Part shown: one piece after another, positions 17,102-25,503 of the stretch
How positions within the stretch are numbered: the first letter of the stretch is position 1
How the letters are laid out: each line of letters begins with the position of its first letter
Translations under genes and position numbers: made by a program
Notes under the pieces: generated by a model
What the model was told of the DNA's origin: nothing
What the model saw: only the letters and a program-made list of their open reading frames with translations
Databases searched by the model: none
Assembly (NCBI GenBank): GCA_964625525.1
Contig: CAZVEE010000011.1
Location: forward strand, 1-61,955
DNA from: CAZVEE01 sp964625525
Lineage (GTDB): Bacteria > Pseudomonadota > Alphaproteobacteria > JAJFIK01
Reading direction: 5' to 3'
DNA: 61,955 nucleotides

Positions 17102-17134
17102 AAAAAAGGGCGGCTCCGGACTGCCGGAACCGCC
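17102..17134 (-). terminator. Intrinsic terminator on the minus strand
   Basis: Stem GGCGGCTCCGG / CCGGAACCGCC (17109-17119, 17124-17134) with one mismatch and a 4-nt loop. On the minus strand it is followed by a run of six T. It would stop transcription coming from the AraC/desaturase side and insulate the SDR gene. Confidence 0.75.
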
Positions 17135-17595
17135 AAGAGACATTATGCCGCTCTCCACGTCGAGCCATCTGGGGTGTGGTCCGATGTGGGGTTGTCAGAA
17201 CGCCATAATGTCGGTTCCAGTCCAGGTTTCCGGTCCAGCATGCGCCCGGCGCGTTGAGCACATCCCCTGGGAAGCTGACCGTGGGAAGGTGAGTTTGACG
17301 CTTGCGCCTAATAGGCAGATTTGGAGGGGCAGTGTCTCAGCAATTGTTTAAGCCGACGCGTCACTTTTGAAAGTGATCAGCTTTTCCAGTCTTGATTGCT
17401 GCGAATGGCGGAAAAGTGGGGTTTAGCTGGCAGGGCAGATGGGGGTCACTTTCGAAACTGCACTGCCGAGCCGCCCTTGCGTGCCTCTGCGGCGTCGCTG
17501 ATGGCGTGGGGACGCGGGCCACGCGAAGCGGCGCCGATCTCCGGCCGCGGAAGGGATGCCGTTTGCATGTCCTGCAAGGCGTGATGCCTGCACGC

Positions 17596-18132
17596 TTAAA
17601 GCGGGGTCTTTCGACCGTCCATGATGTGGGACTCGCGCCATTGACTGGGAGTCATACCCGTGTCGGCCTTGAAGGCGCGGTTGAAGGACGGGATGGAGCC
17701 ATAGCCCAGTTCCATGGCAATGGTCAGGATGGGGGTGCTGTGAGCGTCCGCCGCGAGCCGGCGCTTGGCATCAGCCAGGCGGTAGCTGTTCACAAATGCG
17801 GTGAAATTGCGAAAGCCCATTTCCGGGTTAATGAGCTTGCGCAACTGATGTTCCGGCAGACCCACCTGCTCGGCCAGGGTGCCGATGCCCAGGCCCGTGT
17901 CGAGATAGGCGCCGGCGTCCATGGCGCCGGTGACGCGGATGAGCGCGGGGCTTGGGGCGGTCGCGACACGGATGTCCTCCGTCGAGATCTCTTCCGCAGA
18001 GACCATGTCATAAAAGAGCTGATCCGCATTCATGCGCACCAGACCCTGCAGCACCACAAACAGCAGTCCGAAGATGAACACGGCACTGAAATGAGTACGG
18101 ATGTTATAGGCGGCGTGTCCCGGCGGATGCAA
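17596..18132 (-). CDS. AraC-family regulator, membrane type, probably 5'-truncated
   Basis: The C-terminal two thirds is an AraC DNA-binding domain: first helix-turn-helix GIGTLAEQVGLPEHQLRKLI, then NSYRLADAKRRLA and the second motif TIAMELGYGSIPSFNRAFKADTGMTPSQWRE. Before it is a single hydrophobic segment (FSAVFIFGLLFVVLQGLV). Regulators of this type normally carry six or seven N-terminal membrane helices and have about 330 residues; this frame gives at most 178. The only upstream start is TTG without a ribosome site, and the frame stays open upstream into the desaturase gene without any start codon. I read it as a truncated gene, possibly still translated from the TTG or an internal ATG at 18033. 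Confidence 0.6.
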   Translation of the reverse strand: MHPPGHAAYNIRTHFSAVFIFGLLFVVLQGLVRMNADQLFYDMVSAEEISTEDIRVATAPSPALIRVTGAMDAGAYLDTGLGIGTLAEQVGLPEHQLRKLINPEMGFRNFTAFVNSYRLADAKRRLAADAHSTPILTIAMELGYGSIPSFNRAFKADTGMTPSQWRESHIMDGRKTPL

Positions 18133-18154
18133 CGTATCGCTGCAAGAAGCCCCT

Positions 18155-19015
18155 TCACTTTCCCGCGTGGTGCGCCGAACCCCAGCGGGTCACGGGCGCG
18201 CCGTGTGCCTCCAGAATGGGGCGCAGATCCGCGAAGGCGCGGGCGTAGCGGTAGAAGGGAATGCGCGGAAACAGGTGGTGGATGAGGTGATAAGCCTGCC
18301 AAAGGGACAAGAGCGCGACCGGTGTCTGCCACCCGCCATCGACCAGGTGGATCCGTGTGTTTTGGAAGCGGTCCTGATTCGTGTGGGGATAATGCACCAA
18401 CCAGTCAAAGGCGAAGGCCAGTACGGTCGTCGCAAGCAGGGCTGGCACCAGCCAGAGCCAAATCACCCATGCCAGAACGCCGAACGCCGCCGCGGCGAGG
18501 ACCAGGCCGATCACCCCGCCCAGATAAGCCAGTCCATAGAGCGCATCGTCGCGTGCCCCAAAGCGGGCCGTGTAGAGGATATAGCTCCAGGAAATGCTCA
18601 TGCATCGCCCCAGAATTGCGAGCGGATGCGAGGTGGCAACCCAGTGATCGGGATCCCGCTCCGGATCATTGGTGTGCCGATGATGGGCGCTATGGGCGGT
18701 ACGAAACAGGGGATACGGCATCACCAGAACCAGGCCACTGACATGGCCGATCGCCTCGTTGAGCCAGCGCAGGCCTTGTCTCGTGCCATGGATGTTGCCA
18801 TGGGCGGCTTCATGCAGCGGCGTGAAGATCACGTAGAGCAAGATCGCATGAGCAAGTGTTGCGAGCCAAAGCGGAAGCCAGCCGAGCAGCGCCGCTGCTG
18901 TGCTCACGCTCAATACGGCGAGCGTTCCAGCGCACAGGACGACGGTCGGCCAGGCGATGTCCCCCATATGGGGGCGGGCCAGTGTCGCGGCCCGTTGATC
19001 GAGGCTATGAGACAT
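18155..19015 (-). CDS. Membrane fatty acid desaturase / carotene hydroxylase-like protein
   Basis: A 286-residue integral membrane di-iron oxygenase. The three histidine boxes are present: HEAAH at residues 68-72 (TPLHEAAHGNIHG), HxxHH at 108-112 (HSAHHRHTNDPE) and a C-terminal HLIHHLFPRIPFYRY. The pattern resembles bacterial desaturases and CrtR-like beta-carotene hydroxylases, so it inserts a double bond or a hydroxyl into a lipid or carotenoid; I cannot choose. I start at the ATG at 19015; an ATG at 19045 is possible. The AraC-like remnant follows after 22 nt. Confidence 0.82.
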   Translation of the reverse strand: MSHSLDQRAATLARPHMGDIAWPTVVLCAGTLAVLSVSTAAALLGWLPLWLATLAHAILLYVIFTPLHEAAHGNIHGTRQGLRWLNEAIGHVSGLVLVMPYPLFRTAHSAHHRHTNDPERDPDHWVATSHPLAILGRCMSISWSYILYTARFGARDDALYGLAYLGGVIGLVLAAAAFGVLAWVIWLWLVPALLATTVLAFAFDWLVHYPHTNQDRFQNTRIHLVDGGWQTPVALLSLWQAYHLIHHLFPRIPFYRYARAFADLRPILEAHGAPVTRWGSAHHAGK

Positions 19016-19078
19016 GACATCCCCATAAAGTGACGGAGGTGTCATTTTTTCATATTCTCGATTTCTGTCAAGCACGCC

Positions 19079-19109
19079 AAAAAGAAACGCCGCCGGGCAA
19101 CCGGCGGCG
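19079..19109 (-). terminator. Intrinsic terminator after the TonB receptor gene
   Basis: Perfect 9-bp stem CGCCGCCGG / CCGGCGGCG with a 4-nt loop. On the minus strand it is followed by TTTCTTTTT. It lies 50 nt beyond the receptor stop codon and separates it from the desaturase gene. Confidence 0.88.
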
Positions 19110-19158
19110 CAAGGGGAAGGAGGGCAGAAAGGAAAAAGCAAGGCCGACCAAGACCGCG

Positions 19159-21498
19159 TTAGAAGCGGTAGAACACCCGCACATCATAAGTCCGCGGAGC
19201 GGCCAGAAAGCTCGTCTGCACACCGGGGAAGGCGGAGAGTTCAAAACCCTGCACCCGGATCTCTTCATCGGTCAGATTGCGGACCCCGGCACGGATTTCC
19301 CAGGCATCGTCGGGCGTGCGCAAAGACACAAAGCCGTTCACCAACACATAGGAGTCCTGGGCCAAGCTTGGCGCGGCGGTAATCTCGGTGAATGTCTCAC
19401 CGCGATAGGCCGCATCCGCATGCAAGGTCGCGATCAGGATGTCCGAAATCGGGTGCTCATATGTGCCGCCCAGGCTCGCATTGAATTCCGGCGCATTGGG
19501 GAAGGCCCGGTCGCTCACATCGGTGACAACCCCATTCACAAGCTGATTGAACTCCTGATACTCCGCATCGAGATAACCGACCGTGCCGGTTAGCGCGAAG
19601 CCCTCGAACGGCTCGGCGAAGATCTCCACTTCAACACCCTGAATGCGCGCTTCGGCCGCATTGGTGAATTGGCTGACAAAGACGCCGGTCACCGGATCGG
19701 CACCAAAGGACGTGACCTGAAGGTCCGTATAGTCGGTGTAGAAGTAAGCACCGTTGATCACCAGACGGCCATCATACCAACTCGTCTTCACGCCGCCTTC
19801 ATAGGACCAGGCGAATTCCGGATCGAAGGGCTGGAAGCCGAAATCCGTGTTGGCCCGGCCATCGAAGCCACCGCTTTTGAAGCCCCGCGAGGCGGAGCCA
19901 TAGACGAGAATGTCATCGCTGGCGGCGTAAGATACAGTGAAGCGCGGGGTGAGCGCGTCGAAGTCCGCCTCACCCTCCACTGGCACGCCTTCGACCCCGA
20001 CGCCGCGCAGGAAGGGCGGTGTGTCTTCGATGACCGAGATGGTCGGATCGAAGAAGTTCTCGAAGCGACGGCGGGATTCCCGCTCTTCAAAGGTATAGCG
20101 CAGGCCGGCGCTGACGCTCCAACGCTCCCTGATCTGATAGGTGGCGTCCACAAAGGCCGCATAGGATCGCGTCTGTTGATCCGTATCCGCCAGGCTGGAC
20201 GTGGCAAAGCCGAAAGCCGTAACGGGGAACCCAAGCAAGGCTGCGGATTTGTTGTCCACGCCGCTGAAGGTCAGATCATCATCGTTGAAGTAGTAGAGCC
20301 CGCCAATAACCGTCAGGCCGTCTTGCTCATAAGTGGCACGCAGTTCCTGGGTAAACTGCTCCTGGTCCTGAAGGACGAGCACATCGAGAAGCGGCAGCGG
20401 GGAGCCGTCCGTATCGAGCGTCAAATCGAACTCAAACGACCGATAGGAGGTGATGGACTCCAGCGTCAGGCTGTCGAACACGTCCCAAGTCACTTTGGCC
20501 GTGATCCCGTAGGCGCTGATGTCCGACATGTCCCCTGTGTTGACGTCCACGTCGAACGGGTCGTCAAGGGCGGGCAGGGTGACGAAACTGGTCAGGTCGT
20601 TCGGATCGGTGAAGCCGGAGACGGGCGTCACCCGCGTTGGATTCCGTGCGCTGTCCGGACGTTCGATTTTTCCGTCTACGGAGAGCGAGATGGTCAGGTC
20701 GTCAGTGGGTTCAAACAGCAACGCGCCGCGCCCCGCGAAGGTCAGCACATCCCCGTCATCATCGCCTGTGAACACATTGTCGTTGTAGCCATTACGACGG
20801 TTAAAGGTGAAAGCCACCTTGCCGCGCACCTCATCGCCCCAAAGCGGGCCGCCGACCCGGCCCTTGGCGGTCACGAACCCGAAATTGCCGCCGCCCACTT
20901 CCAACTCACCTTCCAGCTCCTCCGGCGGCGTGGTGGAAATGAACTTCACCGCGCCACCGATGGTGTTACGGCCATAGAGCGTGCCTTGTGGCCCGCGCAG
21001 CACTTCGACCCGCTCCACATCGAACAGGTCCAGGAAGGCCGCCTGCGAGCGGGCGATGAACACGTCATCCACGTACACGCCGACGCCCGGATCGGCGAAG
21101 GCGAGGGAGTCGTTCTGACCGACGCCACGCACATAAATCACTGCGTTGGAGGCATCGCCCTCATCAAGATAAAGGTTCGGCGTGGCGTATTGGATGCCGG
21201 AGATATCGTCGGCTTGCAGTTCCAGAATACGGTTGCCGTCGAAAGCGGAAATGGAAATCGGCACGTCTTGCAGGTTTTCCTCGCGCCGGCGAGCGGTCAC
21301 CACCAGCGTTTCCACCGCGGTGCGCCGGGCGCTGTCCTCCGCGTCGGCCTCTTGCGCCGTGGCGGGCGGGGCCGCCAGGCTCAGCGCCACGACCGAGGCG
21401 CCCCCCAACGCCAGCGCCTTGAGGCCCGGCCAGAACGAAGCAATCTCCTGAGGCGTGCGGATGGTGCGGTGCGAAAGCGTCACGGTCATTCTCCCCAT
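19159..21498 (-). CDS. TonB-dependent outer-membrane receptor
   Basis: A 779-residue receptor with a signal peptide ending PPATAQ, a TonB-box-like ETLVVTARRREENLQDVPISISAF, the plug domain (DVERVEVLRGPQGTLYGRNTIGGAVKFIS) and a 22-strand barrel ending in an aromatic residue (RTYDVRVFYRF). The plug resembles receptors common in sphingomonads and Caulobacterales that import complex organic substrates rather than siderophores only. It is preceded by a winged-helix gene on the same strand and faces a 3-hydroxybutyrate-oligomer hydrolase. ATG at 21498 is chosen for its AGGCGG; an ATG 9 nt later has its ribosome site too close. Substrate unknown. Confidence 0.93.
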   Translation of the reverse strand: MGRMTVTLSHRTIRTPQEIASFWPGLKALALGGASVVALSLAAPPATAQEADAEDSARRTAVETLVVTARRREENLQDVPISISAFDGNRILELQADDISGIQYATPNLYLDEGDASNAVIYVRGVGQNDSLAFADPGVGVYVDDVFIARSQAAFLDLFDVERVEVLRGPQGTLYGRNTIGGAVKFISTTPPEELEGELEVGGGNFGFVTAKGRVGGPLWGDEVRGKVAFTFNRRNGYNDNVFTGDDDGDVLTFAGRGALLFEPTDDLTISLSVDGKIERPDSARNPTRVTPVSGFTDPNDLTSFVTLPALDDPFDVDVNTGDMSDISAYGITAKVTWDVFDSLTLESITSYRSFEFDLTLDTDGSPLPLLDVLVLQDQEQFTQELRATYEQDGLTVIGGLYYFNDDDLTFSGVDNKSAALLGFPVTAFGFATSSLADTDQQTRSYAAFVDATYQIRERWSVSAGLRYTFEERESRRRFENFFDPTISVIEDTPPFLRGVGVEGVPVEGEADFDALTPRFTVSYAASDDILVYGSASRGFKSGGFDGRANTDFGFQPFDPEFAWSYEGGVKTSWYDGRLVINGAYFYTDYTDLQVTSFGADPVTGVFVSQFTNAAEARIQGVEVEIFAEPFEGFALTGTVGYLDAEYQEFNQLVNGVVTDVSDRAFPNAPEFNASLGGTYEHPISDILIATLHADAAYRGETFTEITAAPSLAQDSYVLVNGFVSLRTPDDAWEIRAGVRNLTDEEIRVQGFELSAFPGVQTSFLAAPRTYDVRVFYRF

Positions 21499-21602
21499 TG
21501 CCGCCTATTCCTGGCGGTCCATGCCCAAATTGACGCCAAGTGTGCCGGAAAGGCCGGTGGCCTGATAGGGAAGAGATACCGGTTAAACTTGCGGATAAGT
21601 CT

Positions 21603-22016
21603 TCAGGCATCTTTGCGCAGGAGTTTCCCCCGCGCGTGGGCTAGCGTGCGTTGTAGGTGCCCTTTGATCTTGGCTTCGAGCAGCGGCGAGGGCTTGAGCA
21701 CGGTGGACCGTGCGTCCTGGCTTGATTTCGCCTTCACCAGGAAGCCGTCGTCGACGGCCGTGTTGATGCGCGCCTCGCGGGTGCGGCTGGAGCCGGTTTT
21801 CATGGCCTGGCAAGCGGCGCCCACATTCATCGGCTCCCCCTGCCAATAGGCGCGGGTGCACAGAACGAGTAAATACCAGAATTCCTGGGTAAAATAGGAA
21901 GGCCGCCGGTCGAATGTCGTGTCCCAGTCCCGCCCGTAGAACTCCAGCACATCCGCCCAAACAAGCAGGTCTTGATGGGCGAGCGGGTCCTGTTGATTGT
22001 CGCCGTCCGAACTCAT
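21603..22016 (-). CDS. Winged-helix (MarR-like) DNA-binding protein
   Basis: A 137-residue protein with N-terminal helices (LLVWADVLEFYGRDWDTTFDRRPSYFTQEFWYLLVLCTRAYWQ) and a winged-helix half (NVGAACQAMKTGSSRTREARINTAVDDGFL, then a wing SSQDARSTVLKPSPLLEAKIKGHL). The TVLKPS segment is typical of MarR-like wings. It is encoded directly upstream of the TonB receptor on the same strand and divergently from the hydrolase at 22120, with 103 nt between starts, so it probably regulates one or both. The start at 22016 has a poor ribosome site; the upstream in-frame extension would overlap the divergent promoter region and is less likely. Confidence 0.72.
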   Translation of the reverse strand: MSSDGDNQQDPLAHQDLLVWADVLEFYGRDWDTTFDRRPSYFTQEFWYLLVLCTRAYWQGEPMNVGAACQAMKTGSSRTREARINTAVDDGFLVKAKSSQDARSTVLKPSPLLEAKIKGHLQRTLAHARGKLLRKDA

Positions 22017-22119
22017 GGGGCGCGCCGTTCCCGAGGCTTGTTGCCGTTGTGTCACATGTTGTAGCCCGCTGGACGGTGCCCTCACAAGTCCCGCCACGCG
22101 TCAGTGGAAGGGAGGCCTG

Positions 22120-24045
22120 ATGACGACTGTCAAAGCCGCTTGCGCCGCCGCGCCGGACACGCTTGTGCGCGCTTTTCCGCCGCTGCGCCGAGCGGTGGAG
22201 GATGATCTGTTAAGTGCGGGCCTCGGCCTTGAGGGGCTGCGCGCGGAAGCCGTGCCCGAGGCGGCGAGCTTGCGCCGGCGGGCGGTGCATAAGGATTTCC
22301 GCGAACTGGTGGATGTCAGCGACCGCAGTGGCTTTACACGCCTGTACGGGCCCCGGGCACAGGAGCTGCGCGTACCCGGCGTTGAGGTGATGGGTCTGCT
22401 GCGCTTGCCGGGGCGATTGCATCCTTTCGCGGTGCAGGTGCTGTTACCCGATGGGTTCGATTGGCAGCGTCCGTGCCTGGTCGTGGCGCCGTCCTCGGGC
22501 TCGCGCGGGGCCACGGGCGCCATCGGGGATATCGGCACCTGGGCGCTGACGCGCGGCTGTGGGCTGGTGCTGACCGACAAGGGCACGGGCGTCGGCGCGC
22601 ATCTTCTGGGCACGGGCGAGGTCTATGGCGCGGATCTGGCGCCGGTGCCGGAGGACACGGGCGCGCCTGTGCTGTTTCGTGCCCAGGGCTCGCCGGCACT
22701 GGAGGCGTTCCGCGCCGCCCATCCCCATGCCATTGCGCTGAAACATGCCCATGGCCGGGAGAATGCCGAGCGCGACTGGGGCCTGTGCGTGCTAGAGGCC
22801 GCGCGCTTCGGCCTGCACACGCTCTTCGTGCACGGATCGCCACCAGGTGGGGCTCAGCCCGCACAGCTCGACCGGGTCCGGATCATCGCGGCGGGCATTT
22901 CCAATGGCGGCGGAGCGGTGCTGCGCGCGGGTGAGGCGGATCAGGCGGGCTTGATCGACGGGGTCGTGGCCGCGGAACCCAATGTCACTCCGCGCCGTTT
23001 GCATGGTGCGCGCGTCCTGGCCGAGGGGGCACCGGTGCCGCGCGCCGGCCTGCCGCTTTATGATGTGGCGACCGCCATGACCCTGCTGGGTCCGGCGGCG
23101 GTCTTGGCACCAGAGCTTGCGGGCCTGCCCTTTGCCGACATGACGGTGGCGCGCGGGGATCTTTGCGCGGCGTGGGCCCGGGATCTGGCTCATGCCGGCT
23201 GGATTGCGGGAGACACGGAAGAAGCCCGTGCCCGGGATGCTCTGGCACGCCTGCGTGGTCTGGGCTTCACGGCGGCGAGCGATCCGGTGTTGCATCTGAT
23301 GGTGGTTTCGCAGATTTGGCCGGCGGTGGCGGTGACCTTTGCCAATGCCTATGGCCGCTTTGGCGTCGAGGATCAGGTGGCGGGCGTGCAAGCGGCGTTT
23401 AAGGGCGCCGACGGGGCACCCGCCGCACCGTCCGTGCAGGACAAGGCACGGTTCGGGGCCTTGAGTAATGGTCTTGCGCCTTCTGCCGGGGCGCACCTGT
23501 TCTACGACGATGGGACGACGGAGCCGACTCTGACAAGCGCCCTGGCGCTGCGCCGCCTCTATGATGGTCCTGATGCGGAGCGAGAGCGTGTCCATGCGGG
23601 CATGCTGGACGTGCTGGCGACGGCGGATCCCGGGCACACACCCGTGATCCTGTTGCACGGGCGCGGAGATTCTCTCATCAATCCATCGCACACGTCGCGA
23701 TCTTATCTGGCAGCCGCGATAAGTCAGGGAACGGATCGCCAGGCTTTACGCTACTACGAGATTGAGCATGGGCAGCATTTCGACGCGTTCCTCATGCTGC
23801 CGGACCTCGGCGATCACTATGTGCCGCTGAAGCCCTATATTGATCGCTCCCTTGATCTGATGCGCACGCATCTGGAGGCGGGTGAGCCGCTGCCGCCGAG
23901 CCAGGTGGTTCGCACTCGGCCAGCCCCGGCCGGAGCCGACGGCACGCCTCGGGCCCTGACCCCGGAGAGCTTTGGCGTGTTGCGCCGGGATCCGGGCCCG
24001 GACGGGATCACTTGGGATGGCCGGATCCTGATAGTTCCGGCCTGA
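22120..24045 (+). CDS. D-(-)-3-hydroxybutyrate oligomer hydrolase
   Basis: A 641-residue alpha/beta hydrolase of the 3HB-oligomer hydrolase family, which cleaves soluble oligomers produced when poly-3-hydroxybutyrate is degraded. Family features are the segments LVVAPSSGSRGATGAIGDIGTW and LTDKGTGVGAH, the nucleophile elbow ISNGGGAVLRAGE, and a C-terminal catalytic region (VILLHGRGDSLINPSHTSRSYL, EIEHGQHFDAF) with a likely Asp and His of the triad. No signal peptide is visible, unlike extracellular relatives, so a cytoplasmic site is possible. The ATG follows GGAAGGGAGG. It is convergent with the serine hydrolase gene, 3 nt apart. Confidence 0.87.
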   Translation: MTTVKAACAAAPDTLVRAFPPLRRAVEDDLLSAGLGLEGLRAEAVPEAASLRRRAVHKDFRELVDVSDRSGFTRLYGPRAQELRVPGVEVMGLLRLPGRLHPFAVQVLLPDGFDWQRPCLVVAPSSGSRGATGAIGDIGTWALTRGCGLVLTDKGTGVGAHLLGTGEVYGADLAPVPEDTGAPVLFRAQGSPALEAFRAAHPHAIALKHAHGRENAERDWGLCVLEAARFGLHTLFVHGSPPGGAQPAQLDRVRIIAAGISNGGGAVLRAGEADQAGLIDGVVAAEPNVTPRRLHGARVLAEGAPVPRAGLPLYDVATAMTLLGPAAVLAPELAGLPFADMTVARGDLCAAWARDLAHAGWIAGDTEEARARDALARLRGLGFTAASDPVLHLMVVSQIWPAVAVTFANAYGRFGVEDQVAGVQAAFKGADGAPAAPSVQDKARFGALSNGLAPSAGAHLFYDDGTTEPTLTSALALRRLYDGPDAERERVHAGMLDVLATADPGHTPVILLHGRGDSLINPSHTSRSYLAAAISQGTDRQALRYYEIEHGQHFDAFLMLPDLGDHYVPLKPYIDRSLDLMRTHLEAGEPLPPSQVVRTRPAPAGADGTPRALTPESFGVLRRDPGPDGITWDGRILIVPA

Positions 24046-24048
24046 CCC

Positions 24049-25431
24049 TCAATCGTTGAGGGCTGCCAGAATGTCGGCGGTGAAGCGGGCGATGGCAAAG
24101 CGGGTCCCGCCGGAGTCGTCAAAGCCACGGCGCACCACCACAAGGTTCCGCTCCGGCACAATAATCAAATACTGGCCGCGATGGCCCATGGCCGCATAAG
24201 TGCCGACGTGCAGACCATGGCGTTCGTCGAACAGCCAGAATTGGGCTCCGTAACCGGGCAGGGGCGTTCCGTCTGCCCGTGTGGCCGGCGGCTGGGCCGG
24301 GGCCGGTGTGCTGACATAAGCGGGCCAATCGGCCGGGAGCACCGCATCCGATGCGTCCCCAGACTCGTCTGTTGTCAGATAGACCTGACCCAGGCGCATC
24401 AGGTCACGCGCCGAGGTCCAGACCTGGCTCGACAGGATGTAGTCTCCGCTCCAATCCACCCCAACCGTGGTTCTGAGCATACCCAGCCGGCGCACGGTAC
24501 CGCGCACCCAGGTCCAATAGGCTTCGTCGGAATCGAAAGCCTGGCGCAGAGTGCGCACCGCCAACAGGGTGTCATTATTCGCGTAGGTCCAATGGCGGCC
24601 GGGTGTGGCCGTGAGCGAGCGGCGTCCGGCGTGATCCACGACCCGGGCGCCCCCGAAATAGACCGCGTCCGTGCGGCTGCCCACCGGCCCGGAGTCGAGA
24701 CCGCTGCTCATATGCAGAAGGTGGGTGAGGGTGATCGCCCGGCGCGGATCATCCGGGTGGGTCCATTCGGGAAGGGTCGCTGGCGCATCAAGAGTGACCA
24801 GTCCTTCCTTCACCGCAGCACCAATCAGGGTCGCGGCAATGCTTTTGGCTACCGACCAGGTGCGCTGGGGCACGTTCGGTCCGAAATCCGCCCGGTATTG
24901 CTCTGCCAAGAGCGCATCCGCCCGGGCCACGATCACCGCGGTGGTCTCAGTTCCTGCGCCATAGGTGCTCCGGTCGAATGCAGCGGCAATTACTGGTGCC
25001 AGTGTCTCTGGCGCGGTGGCCTGGGGCGGGTCCGCCGGCTCGGGCGTTTCGATTGGGGCGAGGGCAGGCAGGCTCTCAATCATGGCCGCCGTGCCGCCAA
25101 TGGGCAGAAGGGTGCAGCCGAAATGATCCCGCCAAGCGGCGAGGCGCGGCGGCATATCAGCCACATAAGGCACCGCCACGATGCGGCGTGTTCGGTCGAT
25201 CTCTGCGGCAGGCAGGGTCGCGAGCGCGGCCCGGGCATCCGGGTAAATGCGTGCCAGTTCGCCCGCGTTTATGTCCTCTACGGAGCGGGTCGCATCGAAA
25301 CTGGCGCCGCAGGTGAACAGCGCTTTGTACCCCGCCGCATGCGCCAGTGCCGGTCGATCCGGCGTATCGGCCCAGGCCAGAACCGGTGACAGCAGGCCAA
25401 CGCCCAGCACAAGACGGCATAGAATGCGCAT
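24049..25431 (-). CDS. Exported serine hydrolase, beta-lactamase (class C/esterase) fold
   Basis: A 460-residue exported protein with a signal peptide (VLGVGLLSPVLAWA). The C-terminal two thirds is a beta-lactamase-type domain with the SxxK motif at Ser193-Lys196 (WSVAKSIAATLIG) and the YxN motif at Tyr283-Asn285 (WTYANND). Such proteins are esterases, peptidases or penicillin-binding-like enzymes. Residues 25-130 form an extra N-terminal region with two Cys. It is the last gene of the xylA-to-hydrolase run, 72 nt after the sulfatase, so an esterase that removes acyl groups from the same glycan is a reasonable guess, not a demonstration. Confidence 0.85.
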   Translation of the reverse strand: MRILCRLVLGVGLLSPVLAWADTPDRPALAHAAGYKALFTCGASFDATRSVEDINAGELARIYPDARAALATLPAAEIDRTRRIVAVPYVADMPPRLAAWRDHFGCTLLPIGGTAAMIESLPALAPIETPEPADPPQATAPETLAPVIAAAFDRSTYGAGTETTAVIVARADALLAEQYRADFGPNVPQRTWSVAKSIAATLIGAAVKEGLVTLDAPATLPEWTHPDDPRRAITLTHLLHMSSGLDSGPVGSRTDAVYFGGARVVDHAGRRSLTATPGRHWTYANNDTLLAVRTLRQAFDSDEAYWTWVRGTVRRLGMLRTTVGVDWSGDYILSSQVWTSARDLMRLGQVYLTTDESGDASDAVLPADWPAYVSTPAPAQPPATRADGTPLPGYGAQFWLFDERHGLHVGTYAAMGHRGQYLIIVPERNLVVVRRGFDDSGGTRFAIARFTADILAALND

Positions 25432-25503
25432 GAGGATCCTCCCAAATCCGTGTCAGCAGCCGCCAGTATGCGCCTGCGTCCCGCCTTTGGAAAGCCGCCC
25501 AAA

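Larger units (their letters stand above)
16832..17595. other. Gene-free interval with repeats and an assembly gap
   Basis: I find no convincing gene in these 764 nt; the few short open frames lack ribosome sites and look like GC-driven noise or cross the N run. The interval holds a 17-nt tandem repeat, a 100-N gap bordered by identical 55-nt sequences, a minus-strand terminator and two related TCACTTT(T/C)GAAA sites. Confidence 0.7.

Noticed and set aside
16516..17261. Minus-strand open frames spanning the N run
   Set aside because: They are open only because N cannot encode a stop, and the flanks are the 17-nt repeat.
17392..18285. 297-codon plus-strand frame over the AraC-like gene
   Set aside because: The minus strand has a clear AraC helix-turn-helix pair; this frame is its shadow.
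19669..21849. Very long plus-strand open frame opposite the TonB receptor
   Set aside because: It mirrors the codon pattern of a clear receptor gene on the other strand, has no ribosome site and resembles no protein; GC-rich coding DNA often keeps the antisense frame open.
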